A stretch of DNA of 64,000 nucleotides from Enterobacteriaceae bacterium 89 (GTDB lineage: Bacteria; Pseudomonadota; Gammaproteobacteria; Enterobacterales; Enterobacteriaceae), in NCBI GenBank assembly GCA_014156375.1, contig RQJH01000003.1, positions 434,001-498,000 of the forward strand, written 5' to 3'. Below, piece after piece: positions 53,377 to 62,403 of this stretch. Positions within the stretch are counted from its first letter, which is position 1; each line of letters starts with the position of its first letter. A program made the translations under genes and the position numbers. The notes beneath the pieces were generated by a model that did no database searches, was not told where the DNA came from, and saw nothing but the letters and a program-made list of their open reading frames with translations.

Positions 53377-54718
53377 GGTTTTGCTCCTGATAGCGCGCCA
53401 GCACCTGGCGCACAAAGTAGTCTGCACTGCCGGTGGCCCCGGACGGGTCCAGCAGCTGCGTGAGTTGCGCTGAGCTGAAATGCGCCTTGATCCGCGTGTC
53501 GTTTTCCAGCAGCTGCAGCAGCGGACGCTGCTCATCCAGCGCCTGATGACACAGCGCTTCGACGATATGATGCGCTTCCTGTTTGCCGACGAAAGCCGCC
53601 AGCGCCAGAGTGACAGACTCCGCCATAATCAGACCGTGGGTGATGTCGAGATTGACGCGCATTCGCTGTTCATTTATCTGCATGCCGCTGACCAGCTGAA
53701 TGCTCTGTTCCAGCACGCCTCCGGCCAGCATCAGCAGTTCAGGCAGCACTTCCCATTCGGCCTGCCAGCCGCCGAGCGCCCTTTCATGCTGCTGGATCTG
53801 ACTGGCATACAGCGTCGCCATCAGCCCCGGCGTGCGCTGGACGGCAGTGAGGATCGCCGCACAGCCCACGGGATTACGCTTATGCGGCATGGCGGAAGAG
53901 CCACCGCGCCCGGCAACAACAGGTTCGCTGACTTCCGCCACTTCGGTTTGCATCAGCAGGGAAAAGTCGTTGGCAAATTTGCCCAACGTTCCGCACACCC
54001 CGGCGTACCAGTGCCCAACCTCCAGCAGCCGGTCGCGCTGGCTGTGCCACGGCGTATCGGCAAGGGATAAGTCCAGCTCCCGCGACAACTGCTGCGCCAC
54101 CGCCGGGCCATGTTCATTGAGCGAAGCCAGGGTTCCTGCCGCACCGCCGAACTGTAAAACCAGCACCCGGCCACGCATCTCACGCAGCCGCTGCTGCCAG
54201 CGCAGTAGCGCATCAAGCGTGCCCGCCAGCTTCAGGCCAAAAGTCACCGGCAGCGCATGCTGCATCCAGGTTCGGCCGGGCATCACTGTGGCAATATGGC
54301 GCTCTGTCTGCTGCGCCAGGACAGCGAGTAAACGGCTGAGCAGTTCATCGCTGGCATCAAGCGCCTGACGCAGCTGTAACACCAGTCCACTGTCGATAAC
54401 GTCCTGGCTGGTCGCGCCCCAGTGAACGTAGCGCGCGGCCTGCTGATCCTGATCTTTCACCACCGCAGTCAGCTGTTTCACCAGCGGAATAGCCAGATTA
54501 CCGGCGTTGGCCGCGCTTTGCGCCAGCGCAGTAAGATCAAGATTTTCCACCCGGCAGGCATGCACAATAGCCGTAACGGCTTCTGAAGGAATGACCCCAC
54601 AGTTTGCTTCAGCGTGGGCCAGAGCAGCCTCAAAATCCAGCATCCCCTGAACGGTTTGCGTATCGCTGAAAATGGCCGTCAGCGCGCTGTCGCGCAGCAA
54701 CGGCGTTAAGAGATCCAT
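53354..54718 (-). CDS. pcaB: 3-carboxy-cis,cis-muconate cycloisomerase
   Basis: A 454-residue enzyme of the fumarase/aspartase superfamily that makes 4-carboxymuconolactone from 3-carboxymuconate. The superfamily signature is GSSAMPHKRNP (about residues 274-284), and VHWGATSQDVIDSGLVLQLR is the first conserved region. It lies between pcaF (9-base gap) and pcaD (23-base overlap), all on one message. Confidence 0.95.
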   Translation of the reverse strand: MDLLTPLLRDSALTAIFSDTQTVQGMLDFEAALAHAEANCGVIPSEAVTAIVHACRVENLDLTALAQSAANAGNLAIPLVKQLTAVVKDQDQQAARYVHWGATSQDVIDSGLVLQLRQALDASDELLSRLLAVLAQQTERHIATVMPGRTWMQHALPVTFGLKLAGTLDALLRWQQRLREMRGRVLVLQFGGAAGTLASLNEHGPAVAQQLSRELDLSLADTPWHSQRDRLLEVGHWYAGVCGTLGKFANDFSLLMQTEVAEVSEPVVAGRGGSSAMPHKRNPVGCAAILTAVQRTPGLMATLYASQIQQHERALGGWQAEWEVLPELLMLAGGVLEQSIQLVSGMQINEQRMRVNLDITHGLIMAESVTLALAAFVGKQEAHHIVEALCHQALDEQRPLLQLLENDTRIKAHFSSAQLTQLLDPSGATGSADYFVRQVLARYQEQNHDASLSA

Positions 54719-54727
54719 TTCCTCTCC

Positions 54728-55930
54728 TTAGACTCGTTCAATAATCAGCGCGATCCCCTGACCCACGCCGATACACATCGTACAAAGCGCATAGCGCCCG
54801 CCGGTGCGTTTTAACTGATACGCGGCGGTCATCGCCAGACGCCCGCCGGAAGCCCCCAAAGGATGACCCAGCGCGATAGCCCCGCCGTTCGGATTGACGT
54901 GTGGCGCATCGTCAGGCAGGCCAAGCGAACGGGTGACCGCCAGCGCCTGAGCGGCAAAGGCTTCGTTAAGCTCAATCACGTCCATTTGCCCGAGCGTCAG
55001 GCCCGTCTGCGCCAGCACTTTACGCACCGCAGGCGCAGGCCCGAAGCCCATAATGCGCGGCGCAACGCCCGCCGTCGCCACGCCAACCACACGGGCCAGC
55101 GGCTGAAGATCGTTGATACTCAGCGCCTGTTCGTTTGCCAGCAGTAAAGCACAGGCCCCGTCGTTAACGCCGGACGCATTGCCCGCCGTCACCGTCCCAT
55201 CGGCTCGCACTACCCCTTTCAGTTTAGTCAGGGCTTCCACTGACGTAGCGCGCGGATGTTCGTCACGGTTGAAATGAAGCGCATCGCCTCTTTTTTGTGA
55301 CACTGTCACTGAAATCAGCTCATCGGCAAAAAGCCCCTGCTCCTGCGCGCTGGCGGTACGCAGCTGGCTGCGCAGGGCGAAAGCATCCTGATCGGCCCGA
55401 CTAATACCAAATTCTGTCGCCACGTTTTCAGCCGTTTCAGGCATCGAATCGACGCCATACAGCGCTTTCATCAGCGGATTGATAAAGCGCCAGCCGATGG
55501 TGGTATCTTCCATCTTCATGCTGCGGCTCCAGGCGCTATCGGCCTTGCCCATCACAAACGGCGCACGCGACATGCTCTCTACGCCGCCCGCAATCATCAG
55601 CTGCGTTTCGCCGCTTTTAATCGCCCGCGCCGCGATGCCGATGGCATCAAGGCTTGAACCACATAACCGGTTTACGGTACTGCCCGGAACGGTTTCCGGC
55701 AGACCCGCCAGCAGCAGCGCCATTCGCGCTACGTTGCGGTTATCTTCCCCGGCCTGGTTGGCGCAGCCATAAATCACGTCATCAATACGCGCCGGATCGA
55801 GCCCCGGATTGCGTTCCAGCAGCGCTTTCAGCGGCAGCGCCGCCAGGTCGTCAGCGCGAACTGTTGCCAGGGTACCACCAAAACGTCCGAACGGTGTGCG
55901 CACCGCATCGCAGATAAAAGCCTGATTCAT
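54728..55930 (-). CDS. pcaF: 3-oxoadipyl-CoA thiolase
   Basis: A 400-residue thiolase that cleaves 3-oxoadipyl-CoA to succinyl-CoA and acetyl-CoA, the last step of the pathway. The nucleophile is Cys90 in [13 protein letters not shown], the histidine in [14 protein letters not shown], and the second cysteine in [10 protein letters not shown] near the C-terminus. It is 9 bases after pcaJ. Confidence 0.96.
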   Translation of the reverse strand: MNQAFICDAVRTPFGRFGGTLATVRADDLAALPLKALLERNPGLDPARIDDVIYGCANQAGEDNRNVARMALLLAGLPETVPGSTVNRLCGSSLDAIGIAARAIKSGETQLMIAGGVESMSRAPFVMGKADSAWSRSMKMEDTTIGWRFINPLMKALYGVDSMPETAENVATEFGISRADQDAFALRSQLRTASAQEQGLFADELISVTVSQKRGDALHFNRDEHPRATSVEALTKLKGVVRADGTVTAGNASGVNDGACALLLANEQALSINDLQPLARVVGVATAGVAPRIMGFGPAPAVRKVLAQTGLTLGQMDVIELNEAFAAQALAVTRSLGLPDDAPHVNPNGGAIALGHPLGASGGRLAMTAAYQLKRTGGRYALCTMCIGVGQGIALIIERV

Positions 55931-55939
55931 CGGGATTCC

Positions 55940-56596
55940 TTACGCGCTTTCCGCCAGTTGATCAAAAGTGAGCGCCACCGGAGTCAGGCGCTGTAGCTCT
56001 TCAAAAGAGAGACCGTTGAAAATTTCCCGCACCACCGGGCCATCGGCAGTGATATCGATCACCGCCAGATCGGTGTAAATCCGGCTGACGCAGCCCACGC
56101 CGGTCAGCGGATAGGTGCAGTGCTCGACCAGCTTGCATTCACCGTCGCGGGTCAGGTGATCCATCATCACAAACACCTGTCGTGCGCCAATGGCCAGGTC
56201 CATTGCGCCACCCACCGCCGGGATCGCATCCGGCGCGCCGGTGCTCCAGTTGGCAAGGTCGCCGCTGGCGGAAACCTGATAAGCGCCGAGCACGCAGATA
56301 TCAAGATGACCGCCGCGCATCATCGCGAAAGAGTCGCCGTGATGGAAAAAGCAGCCGCCCTCGAGCAGCGTGACGAACTCTTTGCCAGCGTTAATCAGTT
56401 CCGGATCTTCTTCGCCCGGCTGCGGTTTAGGTCCCATGCCCAGCAGTCCGTTTTCGCTGTGCAGGAAAATTTCTTTGTCGGCTGGCAGATAGTTCGCGAT
56501 GCGCGTCGGCAGGCCAATCCCCAGGTTGACATAAGCACCTTCGGGAATATCCTGCGCCACGCGTTTTGCCATTTCGTCTCTGGTCAGTTTCTGCAT
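55940..56596 (-). CDS. pcaJ: 3-oxoadipate CoA-transferase subunit B
   Basis: A 218-residue subunit of the enzyme that moves CoA from succinyl-CoA to 3-oxoadipate. The catalytic glutamate is Glu48 in HSENGLLGMGP, as in other family I CoA transferases. It pairs with PcaI, whose gene ends 10 bases upstream. Length and motif order agree with the family. Confidence 0.95.
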   Translation of the reverse strand: MQKLTRDEMAKRVAQDIPEGAYVNLGIGLPTRIANYLPADKEIFLHSENGLLGMGPKPQPGEEDPELINAGKEFVTLLEGGCFFHHGDSFAMMRGGHLDICVLGAYQVSASGDLANWSTGAPDAIPAVGGAMDLAIGARQVFVMMDHLTRDGECKLVEHCTYPLTGVGCVSRIYTDLAVIDITADGPVVREIFNGLSFEELQRLTPVALTFDQLAESA

Positions 56597-56606
56597 GTTC
56601 TGTTCC

Positions 56607-57293
56607 TCAGGCGCTCTGGGCGGCGTTCAGGGTGGAGAGTGAGAAAACGCGCTGGACGAAAATGCCCGGAGTGACAATGTGCTCCGGATCGAGCGCCCCG
56701 AGCGGCACTATCTCTGAAACTTCCGCAATGGTGGTTTTCGCCGCCGTTGCCATAATCGGACCAAAGTTTCGCGCCGCTTTGCGGTAAATGAGGTTGCCCC
56801 AGCGGTCGCCCTGATGCGCTTTGATTAGCGCAAAATCCGCGTGAATCGGGTATTCCAGCACGTACTGACGACCGTCAATTTCGCGAGTTTCTTTGCCTTC
56901 CGCCAGCGGCGTGCCGTAGCCGGTAGGCGTAAACACTGCACCCAACCCCGCCCCTGCGGCCTGGATACGCGCCGCCAGATTGCCCTGCGGCACCAGCTCC
57001 AGCTCCACTTTTCCCCGACGATAAAGGTCGTCAAAAATCTGCGAATCCACCTGACGCGGGAACGAGCAAATCATTTTGCGCACCCGTCCGGCTTTCAGCA
57101 GCGCCGCCAGCCCCACTTCCCCGTTTCCGGCATTGTTATTGATGATGGTGAGATCGCGGGCGCCCTGAGCGATCAGGGCATCAATCAGAAAAGTGGGCTG
57201 TCCGGCCGGGCCAAAACCGCCAATCATGATGGTGGCCCCATCGGGGATCCCGGCGATGGCCTGTTCCAGCGTCGGCACGCTTTTGTCGATCAT
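56607..57293 (-). CDS. pcaI: 3-oxoadipate CoA-transferase subunit A
   Basis: A 228-residue subunit of 3-oxoadipate CoA-transferase, first gene of pcaIJFBDC. The CoA-binding glycine motif IGGFGPAGQPTFLIDAL is near residues 22-38. It is divergent from pcaR, with a 157-base control region holding two PcaR-like boxes. Confidence 0.95.
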   Translation of the reverse strand: MIDKSVPTLEQAIAGIPDGATIMIGGFGPAGQPTFLIDALIAQGARDLTIINNNAGNGEVGLAALLKAGRVRKMICSFPRQVDSQIFDDLYRRGKVELELVPQGNLAARIQAAGAGLGAVFTPTGYGTPLAEGKETREIDGRQYVLEYPIHADFALIKAHQGDRWGNLIYRKAARNFGPIMATAAKTTIAEVSEIVPLGALDPEHIVTPGIFVQRVFSLSTLNAAQSA

Positions 57294-57309
57294 CAGGTTG
57301 CTCCTTGTT

Positions 57310-57408
57310 GTGCGGTTATCGCACTTTTATGCGTTGTTCGCACAAAATGTGACCCGCTTAACGTTGCCGGTCAAGGGCGATAATCGAAATATGGTGCGAT
57401 TATCGAAC
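57310..57408. promoter_or_regulatory. Two PcaR-like operators in the pcaI–pcaR control region
   Basis: GTGCGATTATCGAAC at 57394-57408 equals, on the other strand, the 15-base PcaR box GTTCGATAATCGCAC that I recall from Pseudomonas. A related copy GTGCGGTTATCGCAC is at 57310-57324, 17 bases from the pcaI start, and a partial copy CGATAATCG at 57378-57386. IclR-type regulators bind such repeats; PcaR needs 3-oxoadipate. Confidence 0.75.
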
Positions 57409-57450
57409 ATCCTGTATCTTTAGCGACAAACTGTGATCGGAGGCAACAAC

Positions 57451-58257
57451 ATGAGCAAACATCCGGACGATCTGCTGACGGGCGAAAGCGATCCCTTTAA
57501 GGGCGACCCGAACTTTATGGCCTCGCTGGCGCGCGGGCTGGAGGTGATTCAGGCCTTCACCCCACAGCGCCCGGTGCTGTCAATTTCACAAATCAGCCAG
57601 AAAACGGGGATCCCCCGCGCGGCGGTGCGTCGCTGTCTGTATACGCTCGGTAAACTGGGCTTTGTTTACGCCGAAGACGGCAAAAATTTCCAGCTACGCC
57701 CGCGCATTTTGTCGCTCGGTCACGCGTGGCTGGCCTCCACACCGCTCGCCCGCTCGGCTCAGCCGGTGCTGAAGCATTTAAGTGAGATGCTCAATGAATC
57801 CTGCTCGATAGCCACGCTCGACGGCGACGATATTCTCTACATCGCCCGCGCCTCAAGCTCGCGGATCATGACCATCGATCTGGATATCGGCAGCCGCCTG
57901 CCCGCTTGGGCCACGTCGATGGGCCGCGTGCTACTGAGCTATCAGTCGGAAGAGAAGCTGAACGATATGCTGGCGCGGGTCACGATGATCCGCTACACGC
58001 CGCAAACGGTGGATTCAGTGAGCAAACTGCGTGCGGAGCTTAAGCGCGTCCGCCAGCAGGGCTATGCGCTGAACGATCAGGAGCTGGAAATGGGATTACG
58101 TTCGCTTGCCGTGCCGCTGTTCAATTCACAGGGGCACGTCGTCGCGGCTCTGAACGTTGGGGTTCATGCGGGCCAGGTTTCGGCCACGGAGATGGTGGAA
58201 CGGGTGCTGCCGGAATTGCAGAAGGCAGCCAAAGAGCTGACCCTGCTGCTGCGCTAA
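57451..58257 (+). CDS. pcaR: IclR-family regulator PcaR
   Basis: A 268-residue regulator with an N-terminal IclR winged helix (about residues 20-85; LSISQISQKTGIPRAAVRR) and a C-terminal effector domain. It matches the PcaR/PobR type that activates pca genes with 3-oxoadipate. The ATG at 57451 is preceded by CGGAGG with good spacing; an earlier in-frame ATG at 57433 precedes that site. It is divergent from pcaI and converges with smrA, overlapping its end by 4 bases. Confidence 0.94.
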   Translation: MSKHPDDLLTGESDPFKGDPNFMASLARGLEVIQAFTPQRPVLSISQISQKTGIPRAAVRRCLYTLGKLGFVYAEDGKNFQLRPRILSLGHAWLASTPLARSAQPVLKHLSEMLNESCSIATLDGDDILYIARASSSRIMTIDLDIGSRLPAWATSMGRVLLSYQSEEKLNDMLARVTMIRYTPQTVDSVSKLRAELKRVRQQGYALNDQELEMGLRSLAVPLFNSQGHVVAALNVGVHAGQVSATEMVERVLPELQKAAKELTLLLR

Positions 58258-58817
58258 CGGCTGCGCTTGGCGTGGCGCTCCCAGTTTTCCTGTTTCGCCT
58301 GCTCCGATTTTTTCAGCGCCACATAACATGCCCCGCTGCCGCCGTGATGCGGCAGCGCACTGCAGAACGCCTGCACGTCCTCAAACTCCGTCAGCCAGCG
58401 CGCCAGATAACTGCGAACAATGTTGGCATGCGAGTTATCGGCTTTGCCTTTGCCGTGAATGATCAACACGTTGCGCAGACCGTCCTGGTGGGCCTGATGA
58501 ATGAAAGCAAACAGCAGCTGTCGGCACTGCTCAACCGGCTGGCGCAGCAGTGTCAGGCTGGCCTGCTGGCTGTATTTTCCCAGCCGCAGTTTATCCAGCA
58601 CGCCGTTTTGCAGCCCTTCGCGCTTAAACTCCAGCGGTGTGGCGAGCGGAACGATATCCAGAAACCCGGTTGTCAGAAAATTGTCGAGCTGGAGGGTGTC
58701 GATTTTTTGCGGCGCGTTGGCGTTACGGCCCGGCTGCCAGTGAATATCGGCGTTGCGCTTGAGGGGCTGGACATCCTCCATGGCGTCAAGAAACAGCGAT
58801 TTGTCGTCAGGGTTCAT
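58254..58817 (-). CDS. smrA: Smr-domain DNA endonuclease SmrA
   Basis: A 187-residue protein equal in length and pattern to E. coli SmrA (YdaL): DDKSLFLDAMEDVQPLKR at the N-terminus and the Smr domain at about residues 85-165 with VLIIHGKGKADNSHANIVRS and LPHHGGSGACYVAL. SmrA of E. coli has DNA nicking activity in vitro; its role is unclear. ATG at 58817 is preceded by GGAGGTGAAG; a GTG at 58823 is unlikely. In E. coli this gene also lies next to the mcaS sRNA gene. Confidence 0.94.
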   Translation of the reverse strand: MNPDDKSLFLDAMEDVQPLKRNADIHWQPGRNANAPQKIDTLQLDNFLTTGFLDIVPLATPLEFKREGLQNGVLDKLRLGKYSQQASLTLLRQPVEQCRQLLFAFIHQAHQDGLRNVLIIHGKGKADNSHANIVRSYLARWLTEFEDVQAFCSALPHHGGSGACYVALKKSEQAKQENWERHAKRSR

Positions 58818-59077
58818 CTTCACCTCCGGCTACTGCGACTACTGGAGAGCTACTATAGCCGCGCCCTGCCTCGCACTCAACGCGTTTTGCTTTTTTGGAA
58901 CCTGGTTTCTGCCAGGATATATTGTTGCGTTTTTTTTAACCGCCAGGGAATAAAAACAGTTAATCATCACTTAACTAAAATTAATTACGAATAACATGAA
59001 ATACTATTGTTAAAAAATCGTGAAATATATCACCTAAAAGTACTGGTATTTAAACTCAAATTCGCTATAACTGTATT

Positions 59078-59170
59078 ACCTGCATGGGGGAGTTAATGCG
59101 GGGACAAGTTACGGAAATATTGCTGTGTATACTGCGGGATCTGGCGGATGTCGACAGATCCTGTTTTTTT
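59078..59170 (+). ncRNA. mcaS: Small regulatory RNA McaS
   Basis: The stretch from ACCTGC (59078) to the T-run aligns with E. coli McaS, which lies beside smrA (ydaL) there too. The 3' part is almost identical: CTGGCGGATGTCGACAG inside the terminator hairpin GGATCTG / CAGATCC (59137-59161), followed by TG and seven T residues. Upstream TGCTGTGTATACTGCGG also matches. A TATAAC -10-like element is at 59066-59071. McaS controls curli (csgD), flagella (flhD) and poly-GlcNAc (pgaA) messages with Hfq, and binds CsrA through GGA motifs; several GGA motifs are present here. The 5' half is less conserved; exact ends are estimated. Confidence 0.85.
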
Positions 59171-59676
59171 ATCTGTTGAATATAATCACCTTAGAAATAA
59201 TTACCGATCCGTTTGCCAGAGCAAAAGCGGTTTCAGTTACAGCAAGGCTCTGAGCGGCATCCCGCCTGCCGGTGCGGTTCTGACAGCACAGCGCTCTCCC
59301 TTCCCAGCATAATGAAAAAAAATCATCATCCTGCCCCAACGGCAATATTTGCCGGGATAATACAAAATATATTTACCACGCTTATAATTACCGCCACAGG
59401 GAATTAGGCGTAGCTCTCAGCCCCACAAAAGGCTCTCCACCGAACTCATGCGTCGGTGCTAATCTCATTTTCAGGAAACTTTTGCTACTTTTCCGAATAG
59501 TTTTCAATCTTCGTTTTATAAACGCCAGAAATGTTTAATCCGCGCTGATAAATCGGCCCCCTTTGCTTAACGTTTTGCTTCTCTTTTAGAGGTATGGTGA
59601 GCAAAACCAGAGCCGTGGTATCTTGTCGCCCTGCCGGTCGGAGCGGCAATGGTCCCGACAATATAAAGGAAACCTG
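59171..59676. other. Intergenic region between mcaS and ogt
   Basis: About 500 bases with no convincing gene. A 64-codon plus-strand frame at 59213-59407 has no ribosome site and no recognisable sequence. E. coli has abg genes in this interval; none of them is here. The ogt promoter should lie near 59560-59660. Confidence 0.5.
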
Positions 59677-60192
59677 ATGCTTAGATTGCTGGAAGACAAG
59701 ATTGCGACCCCGCTGGGGCCACTGTGGATCCTGTGTGATGAACAGTTCCGTCTGCGTGCCGTCGAGTGGGAAGAGCACAGCGACCGCATGGTTGAGCTGC
59801 TGGATCTCCATTACCGCGCGCAGGGTTACGAGCGCATTGCAGCCATCAATCCCAACGGCCTGAGCACAAGAATGAAAGACTATTTCGACGGCGATCTCAG
59901 CGTTATCGATGCCCTGCCAAGCGAAACCGGCGGCACTCCTTTTCAGCGTGAAGTCTGGAAAGCGCTGCGCGCCATCCCCTGCGGTCAGGTCATGCACTAT
60001 GGTCAGTTGGCTGAAGAGCTTGGACGCCCCGGAGCGGCCCGCGCCGTCGGTGCGGCAAATGGCTCCAATCCGGTAAGCATCGTTGTTCCTTGCCATCGGG
60101 TGATTGGCCGCAACGGAACCATGACCGGATACGCCGGTGGCGTGCAGCGGAAAGAGTGGCTTTTGCGCCACGAAGGTTACCTGTTGCTTTGA
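59677..60192 (+). CDS. ogt: Methylated-DNA–protein cysteine methyltransferase Ogt
   Basis: A 171-residue DNA repair protein, the same length as E. coli Ogt. It takes the alkyl group from O6-alkylguanine or O4-alkylthymine onto its own Cys139 in the motif [10 protein letters not shown]. The DNA-binding helix region with [12 protein letters not shown] precedes it. ATG at 59677 is preceded by AAGGAAA; an earlier in-frame ATG at 59623 is not supported. It lies just before fnr as in E. coli. Confidence 0.97.
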   Translation: MLRLLEDKIATPLGPLWILCDEQFRLRAVEWEEHSDRMVELLDLHYRAQGYERIAAINPNGLSTRMKDYFDGDLSVIDALPSETGGTPFQREVWKALRAIPCGQVMHYGQLAEELGRPGAARAVGAANGSNPVSIVVPCHRVIGRNGTMTGYAGGVQRKEWLLRHEGYLLL

Positions 60193-60353
60193 TGATTAGT
60201 GCGCCCTGCAGGCTGAAAGTCCGTTTACAGACCAAAACGCAGAACTTTTAACTCAAACATTTCATAAGGATAGCGTATGTCAGCGCTATCCCACTTTAAT
60301 ATTACGTGAATCGGGCAACCGAGACTTACTTGCTCCCCAAAAAGATGTTAAAA

Positions 60354-60367
60354 TTGACAAATATCAA
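60354..60367. promoter_or_regulatory. FNR box in the fnr promoter
   Basis: TTGAC-AAAT-ATCAA differs by one base from the FNR consensus TTGAT-N4-ATCAA. It lies 20 bases before the fnr start codon, where in E. coli FNR represses its own gene. Confidence 0.8.
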
Positions 60368-60386
60368 TTAAGGCTCGAGCAAATCT

Positions 60387-61139
60387 ATGATCCCGGAAAA
60401 GCGAATTATACGACGCATTCAGTCTGGCGGTTGTGCTATCCACTGCCAGGATTGCAGTATCAGCCAACTCTGTATCCCGTTCACGCTGAATGAACATGAG
60501 CTGGATCAGCTTGATAATATTATCGAGCGTAAAAAGCCCATTCAGAAGGGTCAGACCCTGTTTAAAGCAGGCGATGAACTGAAATCTCTGTATGCCATTC
60601 GCTCCGGTACCATTAAGAGCTACACCATCACCGAACAGGGTGATGAGCAGATCACAGGTTTCCATCTGGCGGGCGATTTAGTGGGCTTTGATGCCATCGG
60701 CACCGGCCTGCATCCAAGCTTTGCCCAGGCGCTGGAAACCTCCATGGTTTGCGAAATCCCGTTTGAAACCCTGGACGACCTGTCCGGTAAGATGCCAAAC
60801 CTGCGTCAGCAGATGATGCGTCTGATGAGCGGCGAGATCAAAGGCGACCAGGATATGATCCTGCTGCTGTCCAAGAAAAACGCGGAAGAGCGCCTGGCGG
60901 CCTTTATCTATAACCTCTCCCGCCGTTTTGCGCAGCGTGGCTTCTCCCCACGTGAGTTCCGCCTGACCATGACCCGTGGCGATATTGGTAACTATCTGGG
61001 TCTGACGGTAGAAACCATCAGCCGTCTGCTGGGTCGTTTCCAGAAAAGCGGCATGCTGGCCGTGAAAGGCAAATACATTACTATCGAAAACGGCGACGCA
61101 CTGGCCGTTCTCGCCGGTCAGGCCCGCAACGTCGCCTGA
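60387..61139 (+). CDS. fnr: Oxygen-sensing regulator FNR
   Basis: A 250-residue CRP/FNR-family regulator, the same length as E. coli FNR. The iron-sulfur ligands Cys20, Cys23, Cys29 and Cys122 are all present. The cyclic-nucleotide-like fold follows, then the dimer helix and the winged helix with recognition part [18 protein letters not shown]. It switches on anaerobic respiration genes when the [4Fe-4S] cluster is intact. An FNR box precedes the gene. Confidence 0.98.
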   Translation: MIPEKRIIRRIQSGGCAIHCQDCSISQLCIPFTLNEHELDQLDNIIERKKPIQKGQTLFKAGDELKSLYAIRSGTIKSYTITEQGDEQITGFHLAGDLVGFDAIGTGLHPSFAQALETSMVCEIPFETLDDLSGKMPNLRQQMMRLMSGEIKGDQDMILLLSKKNAEERLAAFIYNLSRRFAQRGFSPREFRLTMTRGDIGNYLGLTVETISRLLGRFQKSGMLAVKGKYITIENGDALAVLAGQARNVA

Positions 61140-61148
61140 TCCCCTTCT

Positions 61149-61191
61149 TTCGCCAGATCGTTAAATTTTCCTGATTTATTGATCTGGCGAA
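61149..61191. terminator. Inverted repeat between fnr and uspE
   Basis: Long inverted repeat TTCGCCAGATC / GATCTGGCGAA (11 bp) with a 21-base AT-rich loop, 10 bases after the fnr stop. Without a T-run it is only a possible terminator or messenger-stabilising hairpin. Confidence 0.5.
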
Positions 61192-61270
61192 GGTTATCCC
61201 CTGTTTCAATCACTCCGGATGGGTTATCTTTTATTTACAGACTGTGGTGACAGTTGTAAGGAGACCCTGT

Positions 61271-62218
61271 ATGGCAAAATATCAAAACATGCTGGTAGCC
61301 ATCGATCCTAATCAGGACGACCAGCCTGCATTGCGGCGCGCTGTTTACCTTCATCAGCGGATTGGTGGATCCATTAAAGCCTTTTTGCCGATCTACGATT
61401 TTTCGTATGAAATGACCACTCTTCTGTCGCCTGACGAAAGAACCGCGATGCGTCAGGGCGTCATCAGCCAACGGGCCGCGTGGATCCGTGAACAGGCCAG
61501 GTACTACATTGAAGCCGGTGTGCCCATCGAGATTAAAGTGGTCTGGCATAACCGTCCTTTCGAAGCCATTATTCAGGAAGTGATGAGCGGCGGGCACGAC
61601 CTGCTGCTGAAAATGGCCCACCAGCACGACAAACTCGAAGCCGTGATTTTCACCCCAACCGACTGGCACCTGCTACGCAAATGTCCGTGTCCGGTCTGGA
61701 TGGTGAAAGATCAGGCCTGGCCGGAGGGCGGTAAAGCGATCGTCGCCGTCAACCTCGCCAGCGAAGAGGAATATCACAACGCCCTCAACGAAAAACTGGT
61801 CCGTGAAACACTACAGCTCGCCGAGCAGATCAACCACACGGAAGTCCACCTGGTCGGGGCGTATCCCGTAACGCCAATCAATATCGCCATTGAACTGCCG
61901 GACTTTGATCCGAGCGTGTATAACGATGCGATTCGCGGTCAGCACCTGCTGGCAATGAAGGCGCTGCGCCAGAAATACAGCATTTCCGAGAACATGACCC
62001 ACGTAGAAAAAGGCCTGCCGGAGGAAGTTATTCCGGATATTGCCGAACATCTGCAGGCGGGGATTGTGGTGCTGGGCACCATCGGACGCACCGGGCTCTC
62101 TGCCGCCTTCCTCGGAAATACCGCCGAGCAGGTTATCGACCATCTGCGCTGCGACCTGCTGGCGCTGAAGCCCGATCAGTACCAGACGCCGGTCGAGATG
62201 GATGACGAAGACGACTAA
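61271..62218 (+). CDS. uspE: Universal stress protein E
   Basis: A 315-residue tandem-domain universal stress protein. The first Usp domain (about residues 1-140) begins [16 protein letters not shown]. The second (about 155-305) ends with the nucleotide-loop motif [18 protein letters not shown]. In E. coli UspE is induced in stationary phase and affects motility and adhesion. ATG at 61271 is preceded by AAGGAGA. It follows fnr as in E. coli and has a strong terminator. Confidence 0.96.
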   Translation: MAKYQNMLVAIDPNQDDQPALRRAVYLHQRIGGSIKAFLPIYDFSYEMTTLLSPDERTAMRQGVISQRAAWIREQARYYIEAGVPIEIKVVWHNRPFEAIIQEVMSGGHDLLLKMAHQHDKLEAVIFTPTDWHLLRKCPCPVWMVKDQAWPEGGKAIVAVNLASEEEYHNALNEKLVRETLQLAEQINHTEVHLVGAYPVTPINIAIELPDFDPSVYNDAIRGQHLLAMKALRQKYSISENMTHVEKGLPEEVIPDIAEHLQAGIVVLGTIGRTGLSAAFLGNTAEQVIDHLRCDLLALKPDQYQTPVEMDDEDD

Positions 62219-62239
62219 CTTTTCCCTGCTTTCATCATG

Positions 62240-62268
62240 GCCCGGCGCGAAAATCGCCGGGCTTTTTT
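62240..62268 (+). terminator. Rho-independent terminator after uspE
   Basis: Perfect 8-bp stem GCCCGGCG / CGCCGGGC with a 7-base loop, followed by six T residues. Confidence 0.95.
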
Positions 62269-62403
62269 ATTCCCGCCGTTGAGCCCTTCCCGATATGTAA
62301 TCAAAACGTTAAATAAACGCACCTCATTGACCATCAATTTATCTTTCTCCGTTTCTGAGCAGGATAGACTCAACTTATTAGCTCCTTTACTGGCACTTTA
62401 AGT

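Noticed and set aside
59213-59407. 64-codon frame between mcaS and ogt
   Set aside because: No ribosome site, low-complexity composition and no family; treated as intergenic.
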